From the NCBI RefSeq assembly GCF_004355005.1, contig NZ_SMSJ01000001.1, positions 248,001 through 312,000 on the forward strand: 64,000 nucleotides of DNA. Reading direction: 5' to 3'. Below, piece by piece: positions 53,682 through 61,984 of the stretch. The translations under genes were made by a program, and so were the position numbers. The stretch's first letter is position 1. Each line of letters opens with the position of its first letter. The notes under the pieces are model-generated. The model made no database searches, was not told where the DNA came from, and saw nothing but the letters and a program-made list of their open reading frames with translations. Source of the DNA: Dankookia rubra. GTDB taxonomy: Bacteria; Pseudomonadota; Alphaproteobacteria; Acetobacterales; Acetobacteraceae.

Positions 53682-54442
53682 GGAGAGGTGCCGGACGGTC
53701 CGGGCGGGGCGGCAGCCAGCGCCAGCCAATCGCGCAGCGCGGCCGGGCTGCCGAAGGCATCCTGCAGCCGCCAGCCCTGACCGCCGAAGCGGCGGGCGAC
53801 CTCCATCCCCTCCTCGTCCGTCACGTCGTCGCCGATGAAGACCGGGACGCGGCCGGCGAAGGGCGGGCGGGACATCAGCGCGTTCACCGCGGTGCCCTTG
53901 GAGGCGCCGCGCGGGCGAACCTCCCAGGCCATGCGGGCCTCGAGCAGGGTAAAGCCCGCCGGGTCCTCGGCGACCAGGGAGGCGAGCAGCGCCTCCGCTT
54001 CCGGCCCGGCCTCGGGGGCCTGGCGGTAGTGGATGACGAAGCCGTGCTCCTTGTCCTCGATCAGCGCCGCGGGATGCCGCCTGAGCCATTCGGCCGCGCG
54101 GGCGCGCCAGGCGGCGGGCGCATGCGGCAGCCCGTTGCCGATCGGCGGCTGGTACGGATCGGGGCGGAGCGTCGCACCGTGGTCGCCGGCCATGGCGATC
54201 GGCACCGGCAGGAAGTGGTCGAGGTCGCGCAGCGGCCGGCCGCTGACCACGGCCAGCGCGCCGGACAGTTCCTCCGCCAGCCGGCGCAGCAGGCCGGGGA
54301 GCTCGGGTGGGACACGAATGGCATCAGGCCTGGCGGCGATCTCCACCAGAGTGCCATCGAAATCGAGGAGCAGCGCCGCGCGTCCGATGGGGCCCAATCC
54401 GGGCACGCCTGGTGGCGGCGGCAGGAAGAAAGGTCCAGCCAT
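53678..54442 (-). CDS. otsB: Trehalose-6-phosphate phosphatase
   Basis: 254 residues, HAD superfamily. Motif I is ALLLDFDGTLVEIAARPD with the nucleophile Asp, motif II is VVSGRPLRDL, and motifs III/IV are PRGASKGTAVNALM and VFIGDDVTDEEGM. It completes trehalose synthesis with otsA, which it precedes and overlaps. ATG at 54442 was chosen; an in-frame TTG lies 12 bases upstream. Confidence 0.93.
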   Translation of the reverse strand: MAGPFFLPPPPGVPGLGPIGRAALLLDFDGTLVEIAARPDAIRVPPELPGLLRRLAEELSGALAVVSGRPLRDLDHFLPVPIAMAGDHGATLRPDPYQPPIGNGLPHAPAAWRARAAEWLRRHPAALIEDKEHGFVIHYRQAPEAGPEAEALLASLVAEDPAGFTLLEARMAWEVRPRGASKGTAVNALMSRPPFAGRVPVFIGDDVTDEEGMEVARRFGGQGWRLQDAFGSPAALRDWLALAAAPPGPSGTSP

Positions 54443-54520
54443 CAGCCTGGACAAGGCCAGGGCGGCGTTGCGGTTGCGTCGCGAGGCCGCGAGGCAGGCC
54501 GAAAACGCCGCGACGGTGTC

Positions 54521-54748
54521 CTAGCGTGGGCGGCGGACGACCTCGGGGTCGGGCTGGCGCATGCCCCAGAGGGCCAGCGCCGGGGGCAACACGCCGACGA
54601 TCAGCCAGTGGATCAGCGCGGCCTGGCGGGCCAGCCAGCCGGCATCCCAGAGGACGACGCAGCCCAGCTGCACAGCCAGCATCCAGACGACGGCGACGGC
54701 CAGGGCGCGCTGCTCGGCGCGCGCCTGCGGTCGGGAGGCTTCCCGCAT
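54521..54748 (-). CDS. Small two-helix membrane protein
   Basis: 75 residues with two hydrophobic stretches ([20 protein letters not shown] and [19 protein letters not shown]) joined by a short loop [11 protein letters not shown]. The N-terminus is charged ([14 protein letters not shown]). No family is recognised. It is upstream of otsB in the same direction, 78 bases away, so it may belong to the trehalose operon. Confidence 0.6.
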   Translation of the reverse strand: MREASRPQARAEQRALAVAVVWMLAVQLGCVVLWDAGWLARQAALIHWLIVGVLPPALALWGMRQPDPEVVRRPR

Positions 54749-54852
54749 GCGCGGCTTCCCTTCAAGCTGGCGAGGCGGCCGCCCCGAATGGCGTCCACGC
54801 GCGAATACTACACGCATCCGTGAAGAATGCACACGAAAAAGGGAGCGAACTC

Positions 54853-55278
54853 ATGCCCGACGTTGCCCCGAGCCATGCCCCAGCGGGTGCACCTGGGACC
54901 GCCGCCGGCGGCCGCACCCTGGTCCGCCACGCCGAGGGCGCCGAATTCGATGCTGGGCTTCGCGCCTTCTTCACCTACCGCGACCTCGGCATGCGGGAGG
55001 CCTCGGGCGGCAGCATCGGCGCCAACGTTGTCCGCGCGGTGCCGGGCACCCATGCCGCGCCGCATTGGCACTGGCACGAGGTGACCTTCCAAATGGTCTA
55101 TATCCTGAAGGGCTGGGTGCGGTTCGAGTACGAGGATGCCGGGGAGGTGCTGCTGCGTCCCGGCGACTGCGTCTACCAGGCGCCGCGGGTGCGACACCGG
55201 GAGATCGAGCATTCCAACGACCTCGAACTGATCGAGATCACCGCGCCGGCGGAATTCGAGACCCATTCAGGCGAATAA
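54853..55278 (+). CDS. Cupin-domain protein
   Basis: 141 residues. Single cupin: motif 1 [20 protein letters not shown] with clustered His metal ligands, then [19 protein letters not shown] and motif 2 [20 protein letters not shown]. An N-terminal tail of about 25 flexible residues. ATG at 54853 follows GGGAGCGAACTC. It is divergent from the small membrane protein. Substrate unknown. Confidence 0.82.
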   Translation: MPDVAPSHAPAGAPGTAAGGRTLVRHAEGAEFDAGLRAFFTYRDLGMREASGGSIGANVVRAVPGTHAAPHWHWHEVTFQMVYILKGWVRFEYEDAGEVLLRPGDCVYQAPRVRHREIEHSNDLELIEITAPAEFETHSGE

Positions 55279-55327
55279 GGCTTGGCGCTGGACCGGCGCG
55301 GGGCCGCGGGCTAGATGGCGGGCGGCG

Positions 55328-55413
55328 GCCCCTGTGGCGGAACGGTAGACGCAGGCGACTCAAAATCGCTCGCCCGAAAGGGTGTGGGAGTTCGAATCTC
55401 CCCGGGGGCACCA
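55328..55413 (+). tRNA. tRNA-Leu (anticodon CAA)
   Basis: 86 bases with encoded CCA. The acceptor stem GCCCCTG pairs with CGGGGGC, the anticodon loop is CTCAAAA with CAA, a long variable arm CGCCCGAAAGGGTG is present as in class II tRNAs, and the T arm is GGGAGTTCGAATCTCCC. Confidence 0.95.
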
Positions 55414-55550
55414 AGCTTGGCACCATGCCCGGCACGGACTGCACGACCGGACCGGAACGATCCTTCACGGCGGCGTTGGCGCCGGCGCTGGACAAGCGCG
55501 CCGGATCGCGCGAAAGACCGGTCCCTTCACAGACCACCCGGAGATTCGCC

Positions 55551-55850
55551 ATGGCTTCGGCGCTCGACCGCATCGCCGACATCATCGCGGAGACGTCCGA
55601 CGTCCCCCGCGAGAAGATCACGCCCGATAGCCATGTGATCAATGATCTCGGCATCGACAGCCTCGACTTTCTCGACATCGTCTTCGCCATCGACAAGGCT
55701 TTTGGCATCAAGGTCCCGGTCGAGGCCTGGACCCAGGAGGTCAATGCCGGCACGGCCCCGGCCGAGCAGTACTTCGTCATGAAGAACCTAGCGACGCGGA
55801 TCGAGGAACTGGTGGCCGCGAAGGTTCCAGGACCCTCCGGCGGGGCCTGA
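55551..55850 (+). CDS. acpXL: Acyl carrier protein AcpXL for very-long-chain lipid A fatty acid
   Basis: 99 residues. The phosphopantetheine site is [13 protein letters not shown] with the carrier Ser. The N-terminal [20 protein letters not shown] and the helical C-terminus are like rhizobial AcpXL, slightly longer than ordinary AcpP. It carries the growing C26-C28 chain that ends up on lipid A. It is first of six genes in the same order as the rhizobial acpXL-lpxXL cluster. ATG at 55551 follows CGGAG. Confidence 0.9.
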   Translation: MASALDRIADIIAETSDVPREKITPDSHVINDLGIDSLDFLDIVFAIDKAFGIKVPVEAWTQEVNAGTAPAEQYFVMKNLATRIEELVAAKVPGPSGGA

Positions 55851-55860
55851 AGGCAAGGCC

Positions 55861-56337
55861 GTGCGCCTCGAGTACTTCCAGATGATCGACCGCGTCACGG
55901 CGGTCGATCCCGAGGGCATCGCCGCCGAGGCAATCGTCCCGGCCGCGAGCCCGGTCTTCGAGGGGCATTTTCCCGGCCATCCGCTGGTGCCAGGCGTCCT
56001 GCTGGTCGAGACCATGGCCCAGGCCTCGGGCTACCTGCTGCTGCACCGCTCGGGCTTCGCCCGCATGCCCTTCCTGTCGACGGTGAAGGAAGCCAAGTTC
56101 CGCAGCTTCGTCACGCCGGAGACGCGGCTGGAGGTCACCGCGAAGCTCGAGCACGACGGCTCCGGCTATGCCGTCACCAGGGCCGCCATCGCGGTCGCCG
56201 GCAAGCGCATCTGCGATGCCGAGCTGGTCTTCCGCACCCTGCCCTTTCCCGCGCCGGAGCTCGAGGCCGCGATGCGCGCTCAGGCGGAGCGGATCGGGCT
56301 TGGTGGCCCGACCGGTGGAGGGCCGCATGGCCCCTAG
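55861..56337 (+). CDS. fabZ: 3-hydroxyacyl-ACP dehydratase, FabZ type (VLCFA cluster)
   Basis: 158 residues with a GTG start, 10 bases after acpXL. Hot-dog fold with the active-site His in FEGHFPGHPLVPGVLLVE and the catalytic acid in VETMAQASGY. It removes water from 3-hydroxyacyl-AcpXL during elongation. Its position between acpXL and two ketosynthase genes identifies it as the cluster-specific FabZ rather than the housekeeping copy. Confidence 0.9.
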   Translation: MRLEYFQMIDRVTAVDPEGIAAEAIVPAASPVFEGHFPGHPLVPGVLLVETMAQASGYLLLHRSGFARMPFLSTVKEAKFRSFVTPETRLEVTAKLEHDGSGYAVTRAAIAVAGKRICDAELVFRTLPFPAPELEAAMRAQAERIGLGGPTGGGPHGP

Positions 56338-56379
56338 CCGTCCATCGGCCCGCCCGACACTGGCTGGACCCAACGCACC

Positions 56380-57519
56380 ATGACCGAGACCATCTGGATC
56401 ACCGGCATCGGCCTGGTCTCCTCGCTCGGCGAGGGGACGGAGGTCCACCAGGCCGCGCTGGGCGGCGCCGCGCCGGTGGTCGATGCGGACACCTTCGCGC
56501 CCTATCCGGTGCACCCGCTGCCCGCCCTCGATCTCGACCGGCAGATCCCGAAGAAGGGCGACCAGCGGCAGATGGAGCCCTGGCAGCGCCTCGGCACCTA
56601 TGCCGCGGGCCTTGCCATCGACCATGCCGGCGCGCGCGACCTGGTGCGCGACATGCACCTGATCGTCGCCGCCGGCGGCGGCGAACGCGACGTGGCGCTG
56701 GACGAGGCGGTCTGCGCCGAGATCGCCCGGTTGCCGCCCGAGGAGGGCGCGAAGCTGCTGAACGAGCGGCTCGCCTCCGGCCTGCGGCCGACGCTGTTCC
56801 TGGCGCAGCTCTCCAACCTGCTGGCCGGCAACATCTCCATCGTCCATGGGGTCACCGGCTCCTCCCGCACCTTCATGGGCGAGGAGAGCGCGGCGGCCGA
56901 TGCCGTGCGGATCGCGGCCGCCCGGCTCGGGGAGGGCCGCGGCGGGATCGCCCTGGTCGGCGGCGCCTATGTCGCCGGGCGCTGGGACATGCTGCTGCTC
57001 TACAGTGCCTCCGGCCAGCTCCGGCGCGGCGACTGGGTGCCGCTGGCGCAGCGCCAGGATGCCGGCGGCGGGCTGGTCACCGGCACCGCCGCGGCCTTCC
57101 TGGTGCTGGAGACCGAGAGCCACGCGAAGGCCCGCGGCGCACGCGGCATCGCCCGGCTGACCGCGGTGCGCAGCGCCGCCGCCCGCCGCCGTGGCGCCGA
57201 TACCGCCGAGGCGGCGGCCACGCGCCTCGCCGCCGGCCTGCCGCTGGCGCCCGGCTATGCCGTGGTGTCCGGCGCGACCGGCGCCGCGGTCCCGACCGCG
57301 GCCGAGGCCGCCTTCCTGGCAGGGCTGCGCGACAGCGGCCCGGTGCAGGGAAAGGTGGTGCAGAGCGCCGACCTGATCGGCCACCCGGTGGAGGCGGCCT
57401 TCCCGGCCGACATCGCCCTCGGCGCCCTGGCCGTCGCCGGCGGCGCGGCGCCGCAGGCGCTCGTCACCGGCTTCGGCGTCTGGCGCGGCGAGGCGCTGGC
57501 CCTGGTGGAGGCCCCCTGA
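56380..57519 (+). CDS. Degenerate beta-ketoacyl-ACP synthase (FabF2XL-like, no catalytic Cys)
   Basis: 379 residues with thiolase-fold ketosynthase framework (ITGIGLVSSLGEGTEVHQAA; later YSASGQLRRGDWVPLAQRQD). Where active enzymes have TACxSG the protein reads VHGVTGSSRTF, so the nucleophile Cys is replaced (about Val158). The HGTGT motif is also absent (VVSGATGAAV). One His is kept in ADLIGHPVEA. It probably works as a chain-length-factor-like partner for the next gene product, as in aromatic polyketide systems; in rhizobia the corresponding gene is fabF2XL. Confidence 0.85.
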   Translation: MTETIWITGIGLVSSLGEGTEVHQAALGGAAPVVDADTFAPYPVHPLPALDLDRQIPKKGDQRQMEPWQRLGTYAAGLAIDHAGARDLVRDMHLIVAAGGGERDVALDEAVCAEIARLPPEEGAKLLNERLASGLRPTLFLAQLSNLLAGNISIVHGVTGSSRTFMGEESAAADAVRIAAARLGEGRGGIALVGGAYVAGRWDMLLLYSASGQLRRGDWVPLAQRQDAGGGLVTGTAAAFLVLETESHAKARGARGIARLTAVRSAAARRRGADTAEAAATRLAAGLPLAPGYAVVSGATGAAVPTAAEAAFLAGLRDSGPVQGKVVQSADLIGHPVEAAFPADIALGALAVAGGAAPQALVTGFGVWRGEALALVEAP

Positions 57520-57520
57520 G

Positions 57521-58792
57521 ATGAAGACGCGCGACCATCTCGGCCGCCATGTCGTGGCCGTCACCGGCATCGGCCTGGTCACCCCGCTCGGCATCGGCGT
57601 CGCCGAGAGCTGGGCCGGGCTGCTGGCCGGCCGTTCGGGGATCAGTCGGATCACCCGCTTCCCGACCGACCACCTGCGCACCACCATCGCCGGCCAGGTC
57701 GACCTGCCGGAGGAAGCCGGCGGCAGTTCCCTCACCTCCCCTGCCCGGGTCGAGCGCATGGGCGCACTCGCCGGGGCCGAGGCGATCGCCGCGGCCGGGC
57801 TCGGCACCGACGGGCACTTCCCGGGCCCGCTCTTCATGGGCATGCCGCCGGTCGAGGTGGAATGGCCGCAGCGGCTCGACCTCGCCCGCCGCGGCAACGG
57901 CGCCGGGAGCGGCAAGTACCCGGAGATGATCGCGGCCGCGACCGGCCGGGTCGACCTGTTCGAGGGCGCGCTGTTCGGCGGCGTCGGCGAGCGGCTGGCC
58001 GACCGCTTCGGCACCCAGGGCGCGCCGATCTCGCTGACCACCGCCTGCGCCACCGGCGCCTCCTCCATCCAGCTCGGCATCGAGGCGATCCAGCGCGGCG
58101 AGAGCACCGCTGCCCTTTGCATCGGCGCCGAGGGCAGCGTGCAGCCGGAGGCGCTGATCCGCTTCTCCCTGCTCTCGGCCCTGTCCACGCGCAACGAGGA
58201 CCCGGCCAAGGCCTCGCGTCCTTTCGAGAAGACCCGCGAGGGTTTCGTGATGAGCGAGGGCGCCGCGGCGCTGGTGCTGGAGAGCCTCGAAAGCGCAGAA
58301 GCGCGCGGCGCCAAGGTGCTCGGCCTGCTGCTCGGCGCCGGGGAGCGCGCCGACAGCTTCCACCGCACCCGGTCCAACCCGGACGGCGCGGCGATCATCG
58401 GCGCCATGCGGGCGGCGATCGCCGATGCCGGGCTGGAGCCGGGCGACATCGACTACGTCAACGGCCACGGCACCGGCACGCCGGAGAACGACAAGATGGA
58501 GACGCTCGGCATGCGCGCCGTCTTCGGCGAGAGCCCGCCGCCGATCTCCTCCAACAAGTCGATGATCGGCCACACGCTCTCGGCCGCAGGCGCCATCGAG
58601 GCGGTGTTCAGCCTGCTGACCATCCGCGACGGGATGCTGCCGCCGACCATCAACCACGAGACACCGGACCCGGCGGTCGGGCTCGACGTGGTGCCGAACG
58701 TGGCGCGCGCGGCGAAGGTGTCGCGCGTGCTGTCGAACAGCTTCGGCTTTGGCGGGCAGAATGTGTGCCTGGTGATCGGGGCGGCGCCGTGA
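57521..58792 (+). CDS. Beta-ketoacyl-ACP synthase (FabF1XL-like, active)
   Basis: 423 residues. Complete Cys-His-His triad: LTTACATGASSIQ, NGHGTGTPENDKME and SNKSMIGHTLSAAGAIEAVF. It condenses malonyl-ACP with the growing acyl-AcpXL. It starts one base after the degenerate paralogue's stop, consistent with a heterodimer. Repeat copy D follows its stop. Confidence 0.92.
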   Translation: MKTRDHLGRHVVAVTGIGLVTPLGIGVAESWAGLLAGRSGISRITRFPTDHLRTTIAGQVDLPEEAGGSSLTSPARVERMGALAGAEAIAAAGLGTDGHFPGPLFMGMPPVEVEWPQRLDLARRGNGAGSGKYPEMIAAATGRVDLFEGALFGGVGERLADRFGTQGAPISLTTACATGASSIQLGIEAIQRGESTAALCIGAEGSVQPEALIRFSLLSALSTRNEDPAKASRPFEKTREGFVMSEGAAALVLESLESAEARGAKVLGLLLGAGERADSFHRTRSNPDGAAIIGAMRAAIADAGLEPGDIDYVNGHGTGTPENDKMETLGMRAVFGESPPPISSNKSMIGHTLSAAGAIEAVFSLLTIRDGMLPPTINHETPDPAVGLDVVPNVARAAKVSRVLSNSFGFGGQNVCLVIGAAP

Positions 58793-58804
58793 GCGGGAAA
58801 AAGG

Positions 58805-58930
58805 CCGGGGAGGAAAATGCATTCCCTCCCCGGACTCCTCCCTTCCTGTCTGTGGGTCGGGTCGCGCCGCGCGGCGAGTGCCGACCCACAGACATCGATG
58901 AGGGGTCTGGGGAGAATACCTTCTCCCCAG
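58805..58930. repeat. Multi-hairpin intergenic repeat, copy D
   Basis: Hairpin 1 (58805-58833) pairs CCGGGGAGG with CCTCCCCGG. Hairpin 2 pairs GTGGGTCGG (58852-58860) with CCGACCCAC (58881-58889). Hairpin 3 (58907-58930) pairs CTGGGGAGAA with TTCTCCCCAG. It sits between co-directional fabF1 and adh genes inside the lipid A operon, unlike copies A-C. Confidence 0.85.
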
Positions 58931-58964
58931 CCTTCCATTCTTCTTCCGGCGAGTCACAGACCTG

Positions 58965-59987
58965 ATGCGCGCCCTGCAGCTTTTCGGCGACCGCGACACG
59001 CGCCTGGTTGAGGTCCCCGAACCGCCGCCGCCCGCCCCCGGCGAGGTACGGCTGCGCATGCGCGCCGTCGCACTCAACCACATCGACGTCTGGGGCTGGC
59101 GCGGCATGGCCTTCGCCAAGCGCGCCCTGCCGCTGACGGTGGGCGCCGAGGCGGTGGGCGAGGTCGTCGCGCTCGGCGCGGGCGTCACCGGCTGGCGCAT
59201 CGGCCAGCTCGCGGTGCCCTACGGCGCGCTGACCTGCGGCCATTGCCGGGCCTGCCGGGAAGGCCGCGACAACCTCTGCGAGAACGTCGCGGGGGTGAAG
59301 GGCTTCCATGTCGACGGCTTCGCGCAGGAGCTGATGAACCAGGATGCGCGGCTGCTGGTGCCGGTGCCCGACGGCGTCGCGGTCAACGACGCCGCCTGCG
59401 CCGCCATCACCTTCTCCACCGTCGAGCACATGCTGTTCGACAACGCGAAGCTGCAGCCGGGCGAGACCATCCTGGTCCAGGCCGCAGGGTCGGGGATCGG
59501 CACTGTCGCGGTGAAGATGGCCAAGGCCATGGGCTGCACGGTGATCGCGACGGCCGGGTCGGACGAGAAATGCGCCCGGGCCCGCGCGCTGGGGGCCGAC
59601 CACGTGGTCAACTACACCGACGACCGCTTCGAGAGCGTGGCGCGCAAGGTGACGAAGAAGCGCGGCGTCGACGTGGTCTTCGAGCATGTCGGCGCGGCGA
59701 CCTGGGCCGGCAGCCTGCTGTCGCTGCGGATGGGCGGGCGGCTGGTGACCTGCGGATCCACCTCCGGCGTCTCGGCCGAGACCAACCTGATGATGATCTT
59801 CCAGCGCCAGCTCCACATCTTCGGCAGCTTCGGTGCCTCTATGCGGAACATCGCCGACGGGCTGGCCAAGATGGCCGGCGGGCTGACGCCGGTGCTGGAC
59901 ACGGTGACGCCGCTCGACGGCTTCGCCGATGCGCTGAAGCGGCTGGAGAGCCGGCAGGTCTTCGGCAAGCTGGTCGTCACGCTCTAG
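58965..59987 (+). CDS. Zinc-binding alcohol dehydrogenase family protein (AdhXL)
   Basis: 340 residues, medium-chain dehydrogenase/reductase. Structural zinc Cys in CGHCRACREGRDNLC; NADPH loop in VQAAGSGIGTVAVKMAKAMG. The family includes enoyl reductases, and in the rhizobial cluster the gene is thought to reduce the enoyl intermediate of the long-chain acid. It begins 34 bases after repeat copy D and ends 2 bases before lpxXL. Confidence 0.88.
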   Translation: MRALQLFGDRDTRLVEVPEPPPPAPGEVRLRMRAVALNHIDVWGWRGMAFAKRALPLTVGAEAVGEVVALGAGVTGWRIGQLAVPYGALTCGHCRACREGRDNLCENVAGVKGFHVDGFAQELMNQDARLLVPVPDGVAVNDAACAAITFSTVEHMLFDNAKLQPGETILVQAAGSGIGTVAVKMAKAMGCTVIATAGSDEKCARARALGADHVVNYTDDRFESVARKVTKKRGVDVVFEHVGAATWAGSLLSLRMGGRLVTCGSTSGVSAETNLMMIFQRQLHIFGSFGASMRNIADGLAKMAGGLTPVLDTVTPLDGFADALKRLESRQVFGKLVVTL

Positions 59988-59989
59988 CC

Positions 59990-60889
59990 ATGCGGGCCCC
60001 GCTGCGACGGGCGGCGGACCGCGCCGTCGCGGCCCTGGTGCGCGGGCTGTTCGGCATGGTGCGGCTGCTCGGGCCGGACCGGGCGGCGACGCTGGGTGCA
60101 TTCCTGGCGCGCAGCATCGGGCCGCTGCTGCCGGTGCAGCGCACCACGCTCGACAACATCCGCCATGCCTTCCCGGAGCTTCCCCCCGCCGAGCATGCGC
60201 GGATCGCGCGGGAGGCCTGGGACAATCTCGGCCGCACCGCGTCGGAATACGTCCACCTCGACCGTCTCTGGGATTTCGACCCGGAAGCGCCACGGCAGGG
60301 CCGCATTCGCATCGCGCCCGACGTGGTCGAGCGCTTCCTGGGGCTGCGCGACGACGGCAAGCCGGCGCTGTTCTTCGCCGCGCACCTGGCGAATTGGGAA
60401 CTGCCGGCGATCGCCGCGGCGAAGCACGGGCTGCCGGCCGCGGTGCTCTACCGCACGCCGAACAACCCGCATGTGGCGCGCGACATCATGGCGCTGCGCA
60501 CCGAGAGCATGGGCCGGCTGATCCCGGCCGGGATCGAGGCGCCGATCCGCATGATGGAGGCGCTGGACCAGGGCCTGCACGTGGGCATGCTGATAGACCA
60601 GCGCTTCGGCCGCGGCCCGCAGGTGCCCTTCCTCGGCCGGCCGGCCTTTTCCAACCCGCTGGTGGCGCACCTGGCGCGCCGCTTCGACTGCCCGGTGCAC
60701 GGCGCGCGGGCGATCCGCGAGGCCGACGGCGGATTCCGGCTGGAGCTCACCGAGGCGGTGGAGCTGCCGCGCGACGCCAAGGGCCGCATCGATGTCGCGG
60801 CGGCGACCGCGCTGATGAACCGCATCGTCGAGGGCTGGGTGCGCGAGCATCCGGGGCAGTGGCTGTGGATGCACCGCCGCTGGCGATAG
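59990..60889 (+). CDS. lpxXL: Lipid A very-long-chain acyltransferase (LpxXL)
   Basis: 299 residues, LpxL/HtrB family, membrane-bound by its N-terminus. The catalytic HxxxxE is AHLANWELPA, followed by LYRTPNNPHVARDI and MLIDQRFGRGPQVPFLGRPA. It transfers the very-long-chain acyl group from AcpXL to lipid A. ATG at 59990, two bases after adh. Repeat copy E begins directly after its stop. Confidence 0.9.
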   Translation: MRAPLRRAADRAVAALVRGLFGMVRLLGPDRAATLGAFLARSIGPLLPVQRTTLDNIRHAFPELPPAEHARIAREAWDNLGRTASEYVHLDRLWDFDPEAPRQGRIRIAPDVVERFLGLRDDGKPALFFAAHLANWELPAIAAAKHGLPAAVLYRTPNNPHVARDIMALRTESMGRLIPAGIEAPIRMMEALDQGLHVGMLIDQRFGRGPQVPFLGRPAFSNPLVAHLARRFDCPVHGARAIREADGGFRLELTEAVELPRDAKGRIDVAAATALMNRIVEGWVREHPGQWLWMHRRWR

Positions 60890-61004
60890 CGCGGGAAGGC
60901 GCGTTTCCCTTGGCCTTCCTTCTTGGGAGGCTGGCACCCTCCACGCGACGCGCGCAGACTCAGGGAAATAGATGAGGGGTCCGGGGAGAATACCTTCTCC
61001 CCGG
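60890..61004. repeat. Multi-hairpin intergenic repeat, copy E
   Basis: Hairpin 3 is perfect (60981-61004: CCGGGGAGAA..TTCTCCCCGG), with the same TAGATGAGGGGT lead-in as copy A. The first two hairpins are decayed. It lies between co-directional lpxXL and panE. Confidence 0.75.
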
Positions 61005-61043
61005 CCTTGCTTCCTCCAGGCTCACCAAGGGAGACCAAGAATC

Positions 61044-61982
61044 ATGCGCATCCTCGTCCTCGGCGCCGGCGCGCTCGGCGGCTATTTCGGCGGGCGGCTG
61101 CAGCAGGCGGGGGCGGAGGTCGCCTACCTCGTGCGGCCGCGCCGCCAGGCGCAGCTGGCGCAGGACGGGCTGGTGATCGAGAGTCCCTTCGGCGCCGCCC
61201 GCCTCCTCGCCCGCACCATCGCGGCCGCCGAGGCGAAGCCCGGCTGGGACCTGATCCTGCTGACCTGCAAGGCCTATGACCTGGCCGATGCCATCGCCAC
61301 GATCCGCCCCGCGGTCGATGCCGGCACCGCCATCCTGCCGGTGCTGAACGGCCTGTCGCATGTCGCCACCCTGCAGGACGCCTTCGGCGCCGGTGCGGTG
61401 CTCGGCGGCTTGGCCAAGATCCAGGCGACCATGGGCGCCGATGGCGTGGTGAGGCAGCTCAACGACTGGCGCTGGCTGACCTTCGGCGAGCTGGACGGGC
61501 GCATGAGCCCCCGCGTCGAGGCCTTCGCCGCGCTCGCCGGCCGCGCCGAGGGGATGGTCGCCACCGCCGTCCCGGACATCCTGCAACGGATGTGGGAGAA
61601 GCTGACCCATCTCGGCACCAGCGCGGTCGGCACGGTGCTGATGCGAGCCAATACCGGGGAGATCGCCCGCAGCCCGGGCGGCATTGCCTTCATGCACCGG
61701 GTGCTGGAACGCAACGCGGCGATCGCCGCCGCCAATGGCCACCCGATGCCGGACAGCTTCATGGCGGAGTTCCGCGCGCTCTTCGCCGATACCAAGGGCG
61801 GCTACGCAACCTCCATGCTGCGCGACCTCGAGGCCAGCGGGCGGATCGAGGCCGACCACATCCTCGGCTTCCTGCTCGACCAGGCCCGCGCCGCCGGCGT
61901 GCCGCACGAGGTGCACGAGGCCGCATACCTGCACGCCAAGGCCTATGAACAACGGCGCGACGCCGGCCGCCTGCCGAAATAG
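61044..61982 (+). CDS. panE: 2-dehydropantoate 2-reductase (ketopantoate reductase)
   Basis: 312 residues. Reduces ketopantoate to pantoate with NADPH. The nucleotide loop is ILVLGAGALGGYFGGRLQQA, the conserved Lys is in LTCKAYDLADA, NGLSHVATL matches the Asn motif, and the catalytic Lys is in MWEKLTHLGTSAVGTVLM. ATG at 61044 follows AAGGGAGACC. Paralogues of this family sometimes act on other substrates, but the motifs are standard. Confidence 0.88.
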   Translation: MRILVLGAGALGGYFGGRLQQAGAEVAYLVRPRRQAQLAQDGLVIESPFGAARLLARTIAAAEAKPGWDLILLTCKAYDLADAIATIRPAVDAGTAILPVLNGLSHVATLQDAFGAGAVLGGLAKIQATMGADGVVRQLNDWRWLTFGELDGRMSPRVEAFAALAGRAEGMVATAVPDILQRMWEKLTHLGTSAVGTVLMRANTGEIARSPGGIAFMHRVLERNAAIAAANGHPMPDSFMAEFRALFADTKGGYATSMLRDLEASGRIEADHILGFLLDQARAAGVPHEVHEAAYLHAKAYEQRRDAGRLPK

Positions 61983-61984
61983 GA

